This document shows positions 5,407 through 6,623 of a stretch of DNA of 6,623 nt, in pieces. Below the pieces are notes generated by a model, which searched no databases, had not been told where the DNA came from, and saw nothing but the letters and a program-made list of their open reading frames with translations. Each line of letters opens with the position of its first letter. Within the stretch, counting starts at the first letter, position 1. The position numbers and the translations under genes are program-made. The DNA is from Treponema sp. (GTDB lineage Bacteria; Spirochaetota; Spirochaetia; Treponematales; Breznakiellaceae): the NCBI GenBank assembly GCA_031257715.1, contig JAIROE010000331.1:1-6623 (forward strand), in the 5' to 3' direction.

Positions 5407-6623
5407 CAGGAACCCGGAATTTCGCCGGGGAACCGGTCTTCGTTCGTACCGGAAATTCGCAGATTCCGCTCTTCAACAACGATCTGGTTAAGCCTCCATT
5501 CGGGAATGGCCCGCCGGTCCATCTCCAGAACACGGAGGAAATACCTGTCCGCGAGCGTCCTGTTTCCCCGTATGTCGTAGTAATGGGCAAGGTAGTACAG
5601 CATACGGGCCTTCTTGTCGGGATCCTTTTCCTGATCGATGCGGATAACAAGATCGTTGTCCCCCGAAAGATCATGGTAAAGCCGGAGCATGTACCACTCC
5701 AGCGATTCCCTCTCGAAACGCCGCAGCGCCTGTTCCAGAAACTGCCGGGGATCGCCGATTTTTCCCGCGCGCATCCAGTTCATCGCGGCGAGCAGCGCGT
5801 AGGTTGAATCTTTGGGAGCACGGCGGGACGCCTCAAGAAAATTGTCCCGCGCCTCGGTCCAGAGGCGCTTGCGCATTTTGATGATCCCCAGCCCCTCGAA
5901 GGCAAAGTAATATTCCGGTTTGAGCCGGGCCAGCGCCGTGTAATCCCTTTCGGCACCGTCGTAATTTCCCAGATCGTCCTTGATACCGGCGGAATATACA
6001 TAGGCAAGAAAGTTACGCGGGTCAAGGCTTATCGCCCGGTTAAATTCCTCAAGGGCGTCTTCTTTCCGGTTCAGATCAAGCAGGATATTTCCCCGGTCCA
6101 CGGCTATCCAGTAGTTGTTTTTGTCCAGTTCCTTTGCCTTGTCAATGTCGGCAAGGGCCTCCCGGGGATAGCCTTCCGAACGGTAAAGCCTGGCCCGTTC
6201 ACTCAGAGGTGTAAACCAGGCCGGGTACAGCCTTACCGCCTTGTTAAGAAAACGCTCGGCATTCTTCGGATCACGGTTGTGGCGGTACACAAGGGCCCGC
6301 CCCACAAGAGCGCCCCCGTTATCCGGCTCGGCGGCAAGGGCGCGGTCAAAATAGCCGGCCGCCGTTCTGAGGGATCTTGCCCTGAGGCTGATGTTCCCAA
6401 GCTCCACCAGGGCTTCGACATTCTTCGGGTCCTGTTTGACGAGGCCTTCCAGTACGTTCCGCTGTTCCCGTTCATTTCCCGCCGCCCCGTGAACGGCGGC
6501 AAGAACCAGCATGGCCGCGGTGCTGCCGGGGTTTTCGGAAAGTATACCGTCCACTATCGCACGGGCTTCCCCGTTCTTTCCCGCCGCGGCCAGCACCGAT
6601 GCCTTGAGGAGCTGTATGCCTTC
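5406..6623 (-). CDS. Tetratricopeptide-repeat protein (N-terminus outside the window)
   Basis: The frame is open to the right edge, so 405 residues of a longer protein are visible. The GTG at 6596-6594 is internal to the first visible repeat and is not the start. From the window edge, nine consecutive repeats of exactly 34 residues can be laid out without gaps. They end in motifs such as ENPGS, QDPKN, EPDN, LYPAW, LDPRN, LKPEY and APKD, and carry the usual small residues at helix positions 8 and 20. A degenerate tenth unit follows, then a last repeat (KARMLYYLAHYYDIRGN onward) and a short charged tail ending EIPGS. Such solenoids bind partner proteins. No enzymatic domain or membrane segment is visible in this part, and localisation depends on the unseen N-terminus. 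The stop overlaps the DHH start by one base, so the two genes are almost certainly co-translated. Confidence 0.92.
   Translation of the reverse strand, partial: EGIQLLKASVLAAAGKNGEARAIVDGILSENPGSTAAMLVLAAVHGAAGNEREQRNVLEGLVKQDPKNVEALVELGNISLRARSLRTAAGYFDRALAAEPDNGGALVGRALVYRHNRDPKNAERFLNKAVRLYPAWFTPLSERARLYRSEGYPREALADIDKAKELDKNNYWIAVDRGNILLDLNRKEDALEEFNRAISLDPRNFLAYVYSAGIKDDLGNYDGAERDYTALARLKPEYYFAFEGLGIIKMRKRLWTEARDNFLEASRRAPKDSTYALLAAMNWMRAGKIGDPRQFLEQALRRFERESLEWYMLRLYHDLSGDNDLVIRIDQEKDPDKKARMLYYLAHYYDIRGNRTLADRYFLRVLEMDRRAIPEWRLNQIVVEERNLRISGTNEDRFPGEIPGS

Noticed and set aside
4769..5674. 301-residue minus-strand frame across the TPR/DHH junction
   Set aside because: It is out of frame with two well-supported genes that have intact motifs, and its product is Gly/Arg/Ser/Pro-rich without any domain.

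Overview
The window reads as a spirochaete chromosome segment, most plausibly a GC-rich Treponema-like, host-associated lineage. This is an inference from the style of the Rhs core fragment, the TraB-family and GpgS genes together, and overall gene character. No 16S rRNA or other lineage marker is present, so the assignment is tentative.

Layout. (1) Positions 1-475, minus strand: the C-terminal end of an Rhs repeat-associated core, followed leftward by an AT-richer variable tip that runs off the window. The core enters from an in-frame stop at 476-478 with no usable start, so it looks like an orphan or broken Rhs-CT module. (2) Positions 476-969: about 490 bases with no credible gene. They hold an AT-rich, promoter-like patch facing the Rhs fragment, then a crowded series of short hairpins and a 24-base pyrimidine tract. 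(3) Positions 970-3176, plus strand: a two-gene unit. An M20/M28-type metallopeptidase-like protein has lost its recognisable metal ligands. Its stop overlaps (GTGA) the start of a clear glucosyl-3-phosphoglycerate synthase, gpgS. (4) Positions 3168-3210: a convergent spacer with an intrinsic terminator for the minus strand, whose U-tract is encoded by the last codons of gpgS. (5) Positions 6623-3213, minus strand: a tightly overlapping three-gene operon, read right to left. It encodes a long TPR protein (N-terminus outside the window), a DHH/DHHA1 phosphoesterase, and a TraB/PrgY-family membrane protein.

How the genes work together. GpgS makes glucosyl-3-phosphoglycerate, the precursor of glucosylglycerate-type solutes or polysaccharide primers. 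The phosphatase that would follow it is not in the window, and the role of the coupled pseudo-peptidase is unknown. The TPR, DHH and TraB genes overlap by 1 and 8 bases and are very likely co-transcribed and translationally coupled. They combine a protein-interaction scaffold, a small-nucleotide or oligonucleotide phosphoesterase and a membrane TraB-fold protein, and no specific pathway can be named from sequence alone. The Rhs fragment is the only accessory, mobile-type material seen. No rRNA, tRNA, CRISPR array or insertion sequence was recognised.
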